From NCBI RefSeq assembly GCF_040717535.1, contig NZ_JBFEFI010000001.1, positions 1,054,001-1,118,000 on the forward strand: a DNA stretch of 64,000 nt. Direction: 5' to 3'. Positions within the stretch are counted from its first letter, which is position 1. The number at the start of each line of letters is the position of its first letter. A model generated the notes under the pieces. It was not told where the DNA came from. It ran no database searches and was given only the letters and a program-made list of their open reading frames with translations. The stretch is from Thalassoglobus sp. JC818 (GTDB lineage: Bacteria > Planctomycetota > Planctomycetia > Planctomycetales > Planctomycetaceae). Shown here piece by piece: positions 1 through 8,499 of the stretch. A program made the translations under genes and the position numbers.

Positions 1-470
1 CACTGCAAACCGATTCGACCAGAGTTGCCACAATTGAAGTCGGCGGAAGTTTCGCCGCTTCTGACCTCGGAATTCGCAGCGGATATCACTCGCTGTCGCA
101 TCATGGTCATGTTGAAGACAAAATCGACGAGCTTGTTCAAATCGAACTTTATCAGGTCGAGCAGTTTGCTCGATTCCTCGAAACGCTCAAGGGAATCCGT
201 GAACCAGGCCAGGATGGAACACTCCTTGACAGCACAATGGCCCTGTTCGGTAGTGGCATGGGGAACGCGAATTCCCACACGAATCATAACCTCCCCGTCA
301 TTCTCGCTGGTGGAGGGTTCCGACACGGCGAACACAAGAGCTATCCAGAGGACTCGGCGAAGAAGGTTCCGCTCAGCAATCTCTTCCTTTCGATGCTGCA
401 GCAGTTCGGAATCGAAACGGACACCTTCAGCATGAGCTCAGGCACGCTTTCTGGACTGGAGACCGCATAA
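1..470 (+). CDS. DUF1552 family protein, C-terminal fragment
   Basis: The window opens inside this gene. The frame is open from base 3 to a TAA at 468-470, and only the last roughly 155 residues are present. The visible part matches the C-terminal half of DUF1552 proteins, which in planctomycetes are encoded beside DUF1592 cytochromes. It has a GYHSLSHH segment, then LDSTMALFGSGMGNANSHTN and LPVILAGGGF, ending in a stretch about the last 40 residues long. The internal ATG at 237 is not a start, because the family reading continues well upstream of it. The biochemical role of DUF1552 is unknown; it resembles DUF1501, a sulfatase/alkaline-phosphatase-like fold. The next gene begins 2 bases after this stop, so the two are surely co-transcribed and probably translationally coupled. 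Confidence 0.9.
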   Translation, partial: LQTDSTRVATIEVGGSFAASDLGIRSGYHSLSHHGHVEDKIDELVQIELYQVEQFARFLETLKGIREPGQDGTLLDSTMALFGSGMGNANSHTNHNLPVILAGGGFRHGEHKSYPEDSAKKVPLSNLFLSMLQQFGIETDTFSMSSGTLSGLETA

Positions 471-472
471 AG

Positions 473-3013
473 ATGTCCACCTGGAAACGATGTGCAATCG
501 TTCTCGCGTACACAGTTTGTGTGTTCGCTCTTCCACTCAACACGACTCACGCTCAAGAGTCCGCGCAACAATCAGAACTAATCGACGACTTCCTGCAGCG
601 TCAGCAGAATGAGTTCAAGAACGAAATCACTCCGTTCTTGAGCAAGTACTGTGTCGCGTGTCACGGACCGGATGATCAAAGTGGAGAACGTCGTTTTGAT
701 GTTCTCACCGGAGACATCTCGGACCTCAATTCACTCGCCGACTATCAGGACATTCTCGATCAACTCAATCTCGGCACCATGCCGCCCAGCGATGAGACCC
801 AGCCTTCAACAGAAGAGCGTCGCAAGACCGTTCAATGGCTGACTCACTCAATCGCCAATTTTCACGAAACGCATCGCCCCACTCCGTCCGAAACCGTGCT
901 CCGCAGGCTGAACGCCCGTGAGTACAAGAACACGATTCGGGATCTCTTTCATCTCAAGACGCTCATCTTTGACCCTTCGCACGGGTTCCCGAAAGATCGC
1001 GCCGTCGACCACCTCGACAATATTGGGGAATCGCTCGTCATTTCGGGTTACCAGCTAGAACGATACCTCGAAGCTGCCGAAGTCGTTGTCGACAAAGCCA
1101 TGTTCCCAGCGGAACAACCGGAAGTTCAGACGTGGCGTTTCACAGATGGCTTTCGACAGCAGAAGGAGATCGATCAGGTTCACGTCAAAGTCACCGGTTT
1201 CGATCACCTTCGCTTGTACGACGTTCGCGGAGCTGACAAACACGAAGGCGGGTACGTTCCGATTCACGCATTTGCTGACGGCGTTCCAGAGGACGGTGTG
1301 TACGAAATTCGTTTCCTGGCCGAGGCTGTGAATCGTAACCATCCATACGATCCAGAGTTTCTTGGAACGGACGCCAGCGAACCACTGCGTCTTGGAATTG
1401 TGCCCGGCAATCACATCGTCGGTCATCTTCATAAGCCCCAGCCGATCGAACCTCTCCTCGCAGCAGTTGATCTGGCTGACGAGAAGGAATGGTACACCGT
1501 CGATGTCTGGCTGGACGCTGGATACACCCCTCGCTTTACGTTCGAAAACGGCTTGATGGATGCTCGAAACCTTTGGACGAAGCTGATCAAGAAGTATCCG
1601 GATGATTTTCCAAAGCAGAAGCGACCGGGAATCGTGGAAGCGCGATTCAATGCCATCAAGTATGGAAAACTTCCGCAGATCAGAATCCACGAAGTCGAGA
1701 TCCGAGGCCCGCTCTACAAGCAATGGCCAAAACCAAGCCAGCAAGTCGTTCTCGGTGATGACTGGACCGAAGTCGCAGCGACAGGCAAGCTCACCCCTGC
1801 CCTGCTGGAGCGACACTTACATCAGTTTCTTTCTCGAGCATACCGTCGGCCAGCCACAAACGAGGAAGTGGCTCGAATCGTGGATGTGATCCATGCACGC
1901 AGCCAGCCGGGGCAATCAGGCATTGAAGCTCTTAGCGACGGACTGAAAACTGCACTCTGCTCACCGAACTTCCTTTACCTCGACGAAGGTGAAGAAGGAG
2001 ACCTGTCGGCCTACGCGCTCGCTTCACGACTCTCTTACTTTTTGTGGTCCTCAATGCCTGATGAGGAACTCTTCCAGCTTGCCGAGAGTGGAGAGATTTT
2101 GAAAGAGGAAGTCATTCGCGAACAGGTTGAGCGAATGCTGGAATCACCGAAGTCTTCCGAATTTCTCGATGGATTCCTGGGCTCTTGGCTGACGCTACGA
2201 GACCTCGGTTCATCGCCTCCGGACCGCAAAGACTTTTCGAAGTTCTACCATTACGACCTCGACCGCGCGATGCGTCAGGAGACCATGCTATTCGCCCAGC
2301 ATCTTCTGGACGAAAACCTGAGCGTGTTGAACTTCCTGGATTCAGACTTCACGTTTGTGAACAAGCGATTGGCAGATCACTACAACATCGACGTTGAGTT
2401 CGAGAACTGGTACGACTATCAACAGGTCGCCCTCAACGACAAACGGCGAGGCGGGTTGCTCGGTCAAGCCAGTGTACTGACCGTCACAGCCAACGGCATC
2501 GACACCTCTCCGGTCGTTCGCGGAGTTTGGATTCTCGAGAATCTGCTCGGCACACCTCCAACTCCCCCGCCGCCCGACATCGAACCACTCGATCCAGATG
2601 TGCGTGGGACAACGACCATCCGCGAACAACTCCAAAAGCATCGAGACAATCCCGCGTGCAACGACTGTCATCGCTCAATCGATCCTCCAGGTTTTGCACT
2701 GGAGAACTTCGATGCCATCGGTGGATGGAGAGATTCCTACGGCAAGGGAAAGTCAATCGATGCTTCGTCTGAGCTTGCGAACGGAGAGTCATTCAACGAC
2801 GTCAGGGATTTCAAAGCCTTATTGAGGAAACATCCCGACACGTTCTTGCGTGGCCTCACCGGAAAACTCATGGCCTACGCAATGGGTCGTGAGATTCATG
2901 CGACCGATCGACCAACAATTGATCGCATCGTTCAGGAACTCAACGAATCAGGCAACGGCTTCCGTGATCTCGTGGTGCTTGTCGCGTTGAGCGATTCGTT
3001 CCGTTCACGCTGA
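473..3013 (+). CDS. DUF1592/DUF1588/DUF1585 planctomycete cytochrome-like protein
   Basis: 846 residues with a signal peptide ending near AQE (about residue 29), so it is exported. A first heme-type CxxCH lies at C60-VAC-H64 (CVACHGPD, PSCyt1-like) and a second at C729-ND-C732-H733 (CNDCHRSIDPPGF, the DUF1588 signature). Between them is the DUF1587 region (VLRRLNAREYKNTIRDLF), a roughly 300-residue beta-rich insert, then DUF1595/DUF1592 (FLSRAYRRPATNEE; ALASRLSYFLWSSMPDEELF). The C-terminus is DUF1585-like (LMAYAMGREI). These proteins are planctomycete hallmarks and probably act as periplasmic c-type cytochromes, though no activity is established. The gene starts 2 bases after the DUF1552 stop, the usual pairing for this family. 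The order of domains and the length are ordinary. Confidence 0.92.
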   Translation: MSTWKRCAIVLAYTVCVFALPLNTTHAQESAQQSELIDDFLQRQQNEFKNEITPFLSKYCVACHGPDDQSGERRFDVLTGDISDLNSLADYQDILDQLNLGTMPPSDETQPSTEERRKTVQWLTHSIANFHETHRPTPSETVLRRLNAREYKNTIRDLFHLKTLIFDPSHGFPKDRAVDHLDNIGESLVISGYQLERYLEAAEVVVDKAMFPAEQPEVQTWRFTDGFRQQKEIDQVHVKVTGFDHLRLYDVRGADKHEGGYVPIHAFADGVPEDGVYEIRFLAEAVNRNHPYDPEFLGTDASEPLRLGIVPGNHIVGHLHKPQPIEPLLAAVDLADEKEWYTVDVWLDAGYTPRFTFENGLMDARNLWTKLIKKYPDDFPKQKRPGIVEARFNAIKYGKLPQIRIHEVEIRGPLYKQWPKPSQQVVLGDDWTEVAATGKLTPALLERHLHQFLSRAYRRPATNEEVARIVDVIHARSQPGQSGIEALSDGLKTALCSPNFLYLDEGEEGDLSAYALASRLSYFLWSSMPDEELFQLAESGEILKEEVIREQVERMLESPKSSEFLDGFLGSWLTLRDLGSSPPDRKDFSKFYHYDLDRAMRQETMLFAQHLLDENLSVLNFLDSDFTFVNKRLADHYNIDVEFENWYDYQQVALNDKRRGGLLGQASVLTVTANGIDTSPVVRGVWILENLLGTPPTPPPPDIEPLDPDVRGTTTIREQLQKHRDNPACNDCHRSIDPPGFALENFDAIGGWRDSYGKGKSIDASSELANGESFNDVRDFKALLRKHPDTFLRGLTGKLMAYAMGREIHATDRPTIDRIVQELNESGNGFRDLVVLVALSDSFRSR

Positions 3014-3015
3014 CA

Positions 3016-3048
3016 CTCAGTTGATCCAAAGAAACAGGATCAACTGAG
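3016..3048. terminator. Hairpin between convergent genes
   Basis: Perfect 12-base inverted repeat (CTCAGTTGATCC / GGATCAACTGAG) with a 9-base loop. It starts 3 bases after the DUF1592 stop and lies 22 bases from the stop of the convergent sulfatase. There is no T-tract on either side, so it may be a bidirectional terminator or an mRNA 3' end stabiliser rather than a classical intrinsic terminator. Confidence 0.55.
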
Positions 3049-3069
3049 ATCTGTCGAGGTCGTAAGTTT

Positions 3070-4539
3070 TCAGTCCGTCACGATCTCGCCGTCTTTCAAT
3101 CGTGAGTGCAGGAGTAATTCGAGTCGATCTCGCTGTTCCTGATGTCCCGGTGAATCAGCGAGATTCGTCAATTGGTCCGCGTCGACTCTCATGTCGTAAA
3201 GTTCTTCAGTGCCGTCTTTGTACTTCATGTAGGCCCAGTCATTCGTTCGGAGGCCGAATCCGTTTCCGGTGTACGATAGCGCAGCGTCTCGCACTTGAAG
3301 TTCGGGGTTTTTAAGAACCGAGACCAGTGACTTTCCCTGGACGGAATCGGGAATCGCAAGACCAGCCAATTCTGAGAGAGTCGGAAACAGATCGACAAGT
3401 TCGACGATCGATTCACTTCGCCCGGGATCGATGCCGGGGACAGAAATCATCAGTGGCACACGCACGACTTCTTCGTGCAGGTTCGATTTCTGCCAGAAAC
3501 CATGTTCTCCGAGATGGTAGCCATGGTCACTTAGAAAAACGATGGCTGTTGAGTCTCGCAGCCCGAGCCGATCCAGTTCATCGAGGATTCGGCCCACCTG
3601 CTCGTCCATAAATGTGACTGTGGCATAGTAAGAACTCCACATCCTCTTTTGGTTGTCTGGATACTTTCCAATTGGATTGGTCGTGGAGACTGTCCCCCCC
3701 TTTCCGAAACGCGGAATGTCATCGAGATCATCGGGCGAGAACTCCGGAACGGTCATTTCCTCCCATGGATACGGCTTGAAGTATTGGCGTGGCGCGACCA
3801 TCGGATAGTGAGGGCGAACGAAACCGACCGCCAAGAAGAACGGGTCCTGCGAATGTTCGTTCAGCAGTTCAATTGCTTTTGTCGCTGACTTGGAATCAGG
3901 TTGATCAATCCCTTCCCCGTCGTACTCGACAGCGACAAACATGCGATGCGGATTCTGTGTCGACTGACGACCTGCCTGATCCGACGTAAAGATATTGAGG
4001 TTCAAGCACGAGTAATCGCCCAGGGTATGAGCTTCCCGTCCCGGCGAATTAAAACTCTCAGTCCACGATTCCGGATGATCTCGTCCGTCGGTCCCTGCGA
4101 TAATGTCGCCCGGAACCGCCATGTGATAGATCTTGCCAACTCTCGCGGAGTAGTACCCGTTGCTCTTGAAATGCTCTCCGAGATTGACTGGTCCAGTTCC
4201 CTGGTATCGGCTGAACATGAACGACTGCCGTGAAGGGAAACAGAGCGTCCCCTGACAATACGCCCGTTCGAAAACAACACTTCGCTCAGCCAGACGGTCG
4301 ATATTGGGAGTCTGGCAGACAGCATCTCCATAACACCCCAGCACACTCGCTTTGAGATCGTCAGAGATCAGGAATAGAATGTTCTTTACTCTTGGCTCGT
4401 CCGCTCGACACAAACTCGGAAAGCTGACATTCGCCAAGCAAACGACAAGTAAAACTGAAAGCAAGAAGAACGATTCGAAGTGTTGGAAACGTCCGAATGT
4501 GTTCTTCAAAGGTCTCTGGGCATCTCTCAGTGTCAGCAT
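3070..4539 (-). CDS. Secreted sulfatase (iduronate-2-sulfatase-like)
   Basis: Type I sulfatase that hydrolyses sulfate esters, most likely on polysaccharides, outside the cytoplasm. The N-terminus has a hydrophobic segment (FFLLSVLLVVCLANVSF) followed by a cleavage-like CRADE. Metal-binding NILFLISDDL follows, then the formylglycine motif C-F-P-S-R (LCFPSRQSF). Later come the FVRPHYPM and LSDHGYHLGEHGFW motifs typical of the iduronate-sulfatase subgroup. The ATG at 4539 is preferred because GGAG lies 6 bases upstream; an ATG at 4545 and a GTG at 4560 are also in frame. The residues after CxPSR read QSFMFSRYQG rather than the usual TGR-type ending, a small departure from the consensus. Substrate cannot be inferred. 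It converges with the DUF1592 gene and diverges from the permease gene. Confidence 0.92.
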   Translation of the reverse strand: MLTLRDAQRPLKNTFGRFQHFESFFLLSVLLVVCLANVSFPSLCRADEPRVKNILFLISDDLKASVLGCYGDAVCQTPNIDRLAERSVVFERAYCQGTLCFPSRQSFMFSRYQGTGPVNLGEHFKSNGYYSARVGKIYHMAVPGDIIAGTDGRDHPESWTESFNSPGREAHTLGDYSCLNLNIFTSDQAGRQSTQNPHRMFVAVEYDGEGIDQPDSKSATKAIELLNEHSQDPFFLAVGFVRPHYPMVAPRQYFKPYPWEEMTVPEFSPDDLDDIPRFGKGGTVSTTNPIGKYPDNQKRMWSSYYATVTFMDEQVGRILDELDRLGLRDSTAIVFLSDHGYHLGEHGFWQKSNLHEEVVRVPLMISVPGIDPGRSESIVELVDLFPTLSELAGLAIPDSVQGKSLVSVLKNPELQVRDAALSYTGNGFGLRTNDWAYMKYKDGTEELYDMRVDADQLTNLADSPGHQEQRDRLELLLHSRLKDGEIVTD

Positions 4540-4654
4540 GAACATCTCCAGAATACTCACAGCCCGTTCAAGAATGCGCTAAGCGGTCGACGTTTCTCGA
4601 ACAGATGATTTCCTTGCAAGCCTCATCAAGTCGATGCATGGTAATTCATTGATG

Positions 4655-4695
4655 CTGTTCAATCACTTCAACATCAGTGTTTTTTGATTGAACAG
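4655..4695. promoter_or_regulatory. 11-base inverted repeat in a divergent promoter region
   Basis: CTGTTCAATCA (4655-4665) is repeated in inverse as TGATTGAACAG (4685-4695), with 19 bases between. It lies in the gap between the divergent sulfatase and permease genes, where an operator or a small hairpin could act. The spacing would suit a dimeric regulator, but no regulator gene is adjacent, so the role is inferred from position only. Confidence 0.3.
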
Positions 4696-4763
4696 GGCCA
4701 CATCAGCGATACATTGTTTTTCCTGTTGCCCCTGACATTGATGTTGCGACAATTCGATGGTCG

Positions 4764-5807
4764 GTGATACTCGAGAGGTTTGCACAATCGGGCATCTTTA
4801 GCGAACCTGACACCCCCAACGTGGTGTCCTCCCGGCAACTCATCATCCGCCCACTCTCATCCGCACTCATTGGAATTCCATTGTCTGCCCCCCCAACGCA
4901 AACTGAAGTTGCCGATCGACCGAATTTCGACTGGCTACTCGCTGACGCATCACTCTTCGGAGTGGTTCTGATCTGGGGCATCAATATGCCCGTGATGAAG
5001 ATTGGGCTGGAGCACATGAATGTTTACGCATTCAACGCCGGTCGCCTGACACTTTCTGCGGCGGTGCTGATGGTGATTGCGATTCGTGCCCGATCGTTTC
5101 GTCCGTCTCAGATCTCACGCTCGATGTGGAAGCACGTGGCTGTGTATGCCTTCATCGCTTCCGGGTTGTATCAGGTGCTGTTTTTACTCGGTATCGCGAG
5201 AACAACATCCGGAAACGCCGCTTTGATCATGACGAGCGTTCCGATGTGGACGGCGTTGCTGGCGAGATTTCTGATTGGTGAGCGTCTTAGCCGGATGGCT
5301 TGGACGGGACTGATCGGCGCTTTTGTTGGGACGTGTGTGGTGACGGCGACGAATGGAGTCAGTGGAGATTCAAGCTACTTTCTCGGAAACGTCATCATGC
5401 TGATCGCTGCTCTGACGTGGTCTTACGGGACAGTGAAAAGTCGACAGATCCTGACGAGTGTGTCTCCGTTAACATTGTCGGCAATCGCATCGGTTTCGAT
5501 GCTCCCGCTGCACTTCATGATCGCTGGCCCGAACGTGCTGCAAGACTTCACTGCACTTACTCGGGCGGATGCGTTTTTCCCGATCCTCTACTCCGGAATT
5601 TTCTCAACCGGTTTCGCTCTGGCGATGTGGAACTTTGGAGTACGTCAAACGGGAGCAGCCCATGCTTCGGTGTATCAGAATCTGATTCCGGTGATTGCCA
5701 TGCTGAGCGCCTGGATGATTCGAGGCGAAACTGTCTCACTCAGCCAAATCATGGGAGGAGTCATGATTATTGGCGGGTTGATGATCATGAGACGAGCCCG
5801 TAATTGA
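4764..5807 (+). CDS. EamA/DMT-family transporter
   Basis: Integral membrane permease of the drug/metabolite transporter superfamily, with two EamA repeats and about ten hydrophobic segments. The first repeat begins at LLADASLFGVVLIWGINMPV and contains the typical proline-glycine helix ends; the second starts around SSYFLGNVIMLIAALTWSYG. The longest frame opens with GTG at 4764, but the first roughly 50 residues are polar and unlike the family. Other GTG or TTG codons lie within it (for example near 4821-4826 and 4880), and the true start may be one of these. No ATG occurs before the first membrane helix. Substrate is unknown for most members. A strong terminator follows. Confidence 0.85.
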   Translation: MILERFAQSGIFSEPDTPNVVSSRQLIIRPLSSALIGIPLSAPPTQTEVADRPNFDWLLADASLFGVVLIWGINMPVMKIGLEHMNVYAFNAGRLTLSAAVLMVIAIRARSFRPSQISRSMWKHVAVYAFIASGLYQVLFLLGIARTTSGNAALIMTSVPMWTALLARFLIGERLSRMAWTGLIGAFVGTCVVTATNGVSGDSSYFLGNVIMLIAALTWSYGTVKSRQILTSVSPLTLSAIASVSMLPLHFMIAGPNVLQDFTALTRADAFFPILYSGIFSTGFALAMWNFGVRQTGAAHASVYQNLIPVIAMLSAWMIRGETVSLSQIMGGVMIIGGLMIMRRARN

Positions 5808-5862
5808 TCGCGGTTTCAGCATCACGAGACTCGAGTCATCTCCAGCTCGAACAGAAACGAAA

Positions 5863-5907
5863 ACAGGTCGATCGCTCAGTGAATCTGAACGATCGACCTG
5901 TCTGTTT
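5863..5907 (+). terminator. Rho-independent terminator after the permease
   Basis: A 12-base stem ACAGGTCGATCG / CGATCGACCTGT with a 15-base loop, followed by CTGTTTTT. Located 56 bases after the EamA stop codon. The stem and T-run make this a convincing intrinsic terminator. Confidence 0.8.
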
Positions 5908-6084
5908 TTGGAAGATTTGACCTGGCGACCACTGTTCGCATGATCACTTCAAAACTGCACGCTCAACGACCAGACCGCGTTCCGATCGACCAGTTTTCAT
6001 GGTCGATTCATGCAAGATTTCGTTCACTGAGATTCTACCTCGCACCAGTTGGCCGAGTTATTTGCAACTCTTAACGGAGTTGTC

Positions 6085-6402
6085 TCACACGATGACTTCT
6101 TCAACTTCCTTGAAGCGTTTGGCGAGCATCCACTTTTCCCACCAGGTCGGCTCTCTAAGCCTCGGATCGGTGACAGGAACTTCGTGTCGTTTCCCGCGTT
6201 TGGTCACGAGTTTCAGATGCTCACCGTCCACGATGTCTTCGACGACCCAATATTTTTCGACGAGGTAGGTGTATTTTTCGCCATGTTCATCGGGGTGAAT
6301 CTCTTCAGCACGGGGACCTGGGCTCGTACTTCGCTTTTGTTTGCGGTAGATGACCCAGTCACCAACTTCCCAGGTGGATTGCGATTTCGCAGCGTGATTC
6401 AT
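6085..6402 (-). CDS. Small conserved hypothetical protein
   Basis: 105 residues from the ATG at 6402, which is chosen because GGGAGGAAATACG directly precedes it; an upstream in-frame start at 6447 has no such site. The protein is soluble, with no signal peptide or membrane helix. It is rich in charged and aromatic residues, with an early WEVGDWVIYRKQKRS segment, a central YLVEKYWVVEDIV and a C-terminal WWEKWMLAKRF. The GDWVIYRKQK start suggests a small beta-barrel such as an SH3- or KOW-like fold, but this is only an impression. I recognise no characterised family. The strong ribosome site and natural composition argue that it is a real gene. Confidence 0.75.
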   Translation of the reverse strand: MNHAAKSQSTWEVGDWVIYRKQKRSTSPGPRAEEIHPDEHGEKYTYLVEKYWVVEDIVDGEHLKLVTKRGKRHEVPVTDPRLREPTWWEKWMLAKRFKEVEEVIV

Positions 6403-7026
6403 CGTATTTCCTCCCAATTGACTCTGGCAGTTCTCCTCTTCCGTCAACTAGCCCATGCTCACCTCATCAGGAGTACCACGTTCAGTTGTTCAGTCAGAGA
6501 GATTGATTTGAAAATAAAGTAACGCAACTTTCGGACCGGAACTCTCGAAAGCAGGCGTCCACAAACTGTCATATCGAGCCAGCACTTGCAAACTCATACT
6601 GACATTCTGATGACTCACGAACATGCTGCCAGTGAGGCGGTCGAAGCGAAGTTCAAACTGCCGAGTCCTGAACGGCCGCAGTCATTGTTTCGCTTGTGGT
6701 CATGTCGCTCCGAGTTGTCGCGAAAGCTGTTCTCTATGCTTGCCGCTTGAGACGAAGCATTCGCCTGGACATTCAGCAATGCTCGTCATCCTGTCAGCCC
6801 ATGCGTTTTCGCGAATTCCTTTTCGAAAAATGCTTGAAGGTGCTCATTATTCCCGAACTCATCCTGAGACGATTTGTGAATCGCTGGATGAAGTGAAAGC
6901 CCCTCGAATCTCTTCATCAGAATGACAGTTCTGATGAATGCCTGAATCCGGGGACCAATCGGTCGAGCGCATGGGGCATTCTAGAAAACAATCTGCATAA
7001 AATCCAGTTCCGCAGCACCTCTGCTG
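6403..7026. other. Gap of about 620 bases without a convincing gene
   Basis: Between the small gene ending at 6402 and the DUF1501 stop at 7027. The open frames here (for example 6623-6925 on the plus strand) have Ser/Arg/Cys-rich translations with no ribosome site and are not called. The only structure seen is a hairpin at 6913-6938. The part next to 6402 should carry the promoter of the small gene. Confidence 0.5.
6913..6938 (-). terminator. Hairpin downstream of the DUF1501 operon
   Basis: Perfect 10-base stem TTCATCAGAA / TTCTGATGAA with a 6-base loop, about 90 bases beyond the DUF1501 stop on the minus strand. No T-run follows, so termination is possible but not certain. Confidence 0.4.
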
Positions 7027-8415
7027 TCACGCAATTAACTCTTGTATAGGGGCTCCGCCAAACTGGCTCAGCTGTTTGAAACGACCGGCGTGATAGTAAG
7101 TGAGCTTGTTGTCATCCAGCCCCAGAAGCCGTAGAAGAGTGACGTGGAAGTCTCGGACGTGATGTACGTTCTCGACTGCCATCGCTCCGATGTCGTCGGT
7201 GGCTCCGATCGTGTGACCAGCCCGACACCCTCCGCCAGCCATCCAGATGGACATCGCGTCCGGATTGTGATCACGGCCGTAAGCTAATCCACCACCTCGG
7301 ACTCCATTGTCTGGAGTGCGACCAAATTCACCCATCCAGACGATCAGCGTTTCGTCGAGGAGTCCGCGTTGACGGAGATCCTGAATCAATGCTGCGATGG
7401 GTTGGTCAACAGCTGGAATCAGCGCTCCGTGTGCTTTTGCCAAGTAGTCGTGCGAATCCCAGGTGCTGGCATAGAGCTGGACAAAGCGAACGCCTTTCTC
7501 GACCAGTTTCCTCGCGAGCAAACATCGGCGACCGAAGTTGTCCGTCGGTTCCTGGCCAACTCCGTACATCTCGAGCGTTTTCTCCGTTTCGTTATCGAGA
7601 CTCAAGATCCCCGGAACTTCCATCTGCATCCGAAAGGCAAGTTCATAGTTTTGCATCCTGGCGCGAAGGTCGTCGTGTTGAGGATGCTGCGAAGCATGAT
7701 TGCGATTGAGGAATTGCAGATAGTCGAGATTCTTCCGCTGATGCTGCTGTGTGATTCCCGGTGGAGGCGCGATGTCGAGAATAGGTGAGCCTTTCGGGCG
7801 AAGCGGCGTGCCCTGAAAAGCCGTCGGGAGAAATCCGTTTGACCAGTTCGCCGATCCGCCTTGAGGATGAAACAACTCAGGCAGAACGATATATCCCGGA
7901 AGGTCTTTGTTTTCGGTTCCAAGACCATAGTTCACCCAAGCGCCGATGGCAGGGTCTCCGCCGAAACGATTTCCGGTGTTGACATGATAATTCGCTGTCG
8001 GATGGTTCACCGACTCCACCTGGCAACCACGATAAAAACAGAGCTCGTCTGCGACGCTCGGCAAGTGTTCCCAGCGGTCACACATGTCGGCCCCTGATTC
8101 GCCAACCTTGTGAAATTTGAATGGGCTTTCGACGTAATAACGTTTCCCGCTGCTCATGGCCGATTGCTTCTCTCCACTCCGCTGAAACTCTTTCAGGTGG
8201 AGTTCGCTCAACTTCGGCTTGGGATCGAAGGTGTCGATATGCGATGGACCTCCCTCCATGTAGAGGAAGATGCAGTGCTTGGCTTTCGCTTCAGGAAAGT
8301 GTGGACCGCTGGCGCTCGAGCCGGAGGATTCGATCGACTCTTCGGCTAGCAGCGACGAGAACGCAGCTGGTCCAAGTGTTGCACTCAAGCTGTAAAGGAA
8401 TTCTCTGCGTAACAT
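7027..8415 (-). CDS. DUF1501 domain-containing protein
   Basis: About 460 residues. The ATG at 8415 gives MLRREFLYSLSATLGPAAF, a short Tat-like or Sec export signal (RREF followed by a hydrophobic stretch); a GTG seven codons upstream is also in frame. DUF1501 belongs to the alkaline phosphatase-like superfamily. Visible family features are FLYMEGGPSHIDTFDPKP near the start, CQVESVNHPTANYHVNTGN, and LDETLIVWMGEFGRTP plus GRDHNPDAMSIWMAGGG near the end. The last are the metal-site and active-site regions shared with sulfatases. Its activity is not established. It lies 84 bases after the PSCyt1/PSCyt2/PSD1 gene, the standard planctomycete two-gene operon, so the two products probably act together in the periplasm. 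Confidence 0.93.
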   Translation of the reverse strand: MLRREFLYSLSATLGPAAFSSLLAEESIESSGSSASGPHFPEAKAKHCIFLYMEGGPSHIDTFDPKPKLSELHLKEFQRSGEKQSAMSSGKRYYVESPFKFHKVGESGADMCDRWEHLPSVADELCFYRGCQVESVNHPTANYHVNTGNRFGGDPAIGAWVNYGLGTENKDLPGYIVLPELFHPQGGSANWSNGFLPTAFQGTPLRPKGSPILDIAPPPGITQQHQRKNLDYLQFLNRNHASQHPQHDDLRARMQNYELAFRMQMEVPGILSLDNETEKTLEMYGVGQEPTDNFGRRCLLARKLVEKGVRFVQLYASTWDSHDYLAKAHGALIPAVDQPIAALIQDLRQRGLLDETLIVWMGEFGRTPDNGVRGGGLAYGRDHNPDAMSIWMAGGGCRAGHTIGATDDIGAMAVENVHHVRDFHVTLLRLLGLDDNKLTYYHAGRFKQLSQFGGAPIQELIA

Positions 8416-8499
8416 TGTGAATACCTGACGAATCACGAAAGGGTTGAATCGATGATCGATCCGAATAACGTCAACAAACCAGCCAGAAGAGGATCGGTC

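Noticed and set aside
1055-1816. 253-codon minus-strand frame over the DUF1592 gene
   Set aside because: Antisense to a gene with two CxxCH motifs and known domains; residues are not domain-like.
6623-6925. Plus-strand 100-codon frame in the gap after the small conserved gene
   Set aside because: Ser/Cys/Arg-rich translation and no ribosome site.
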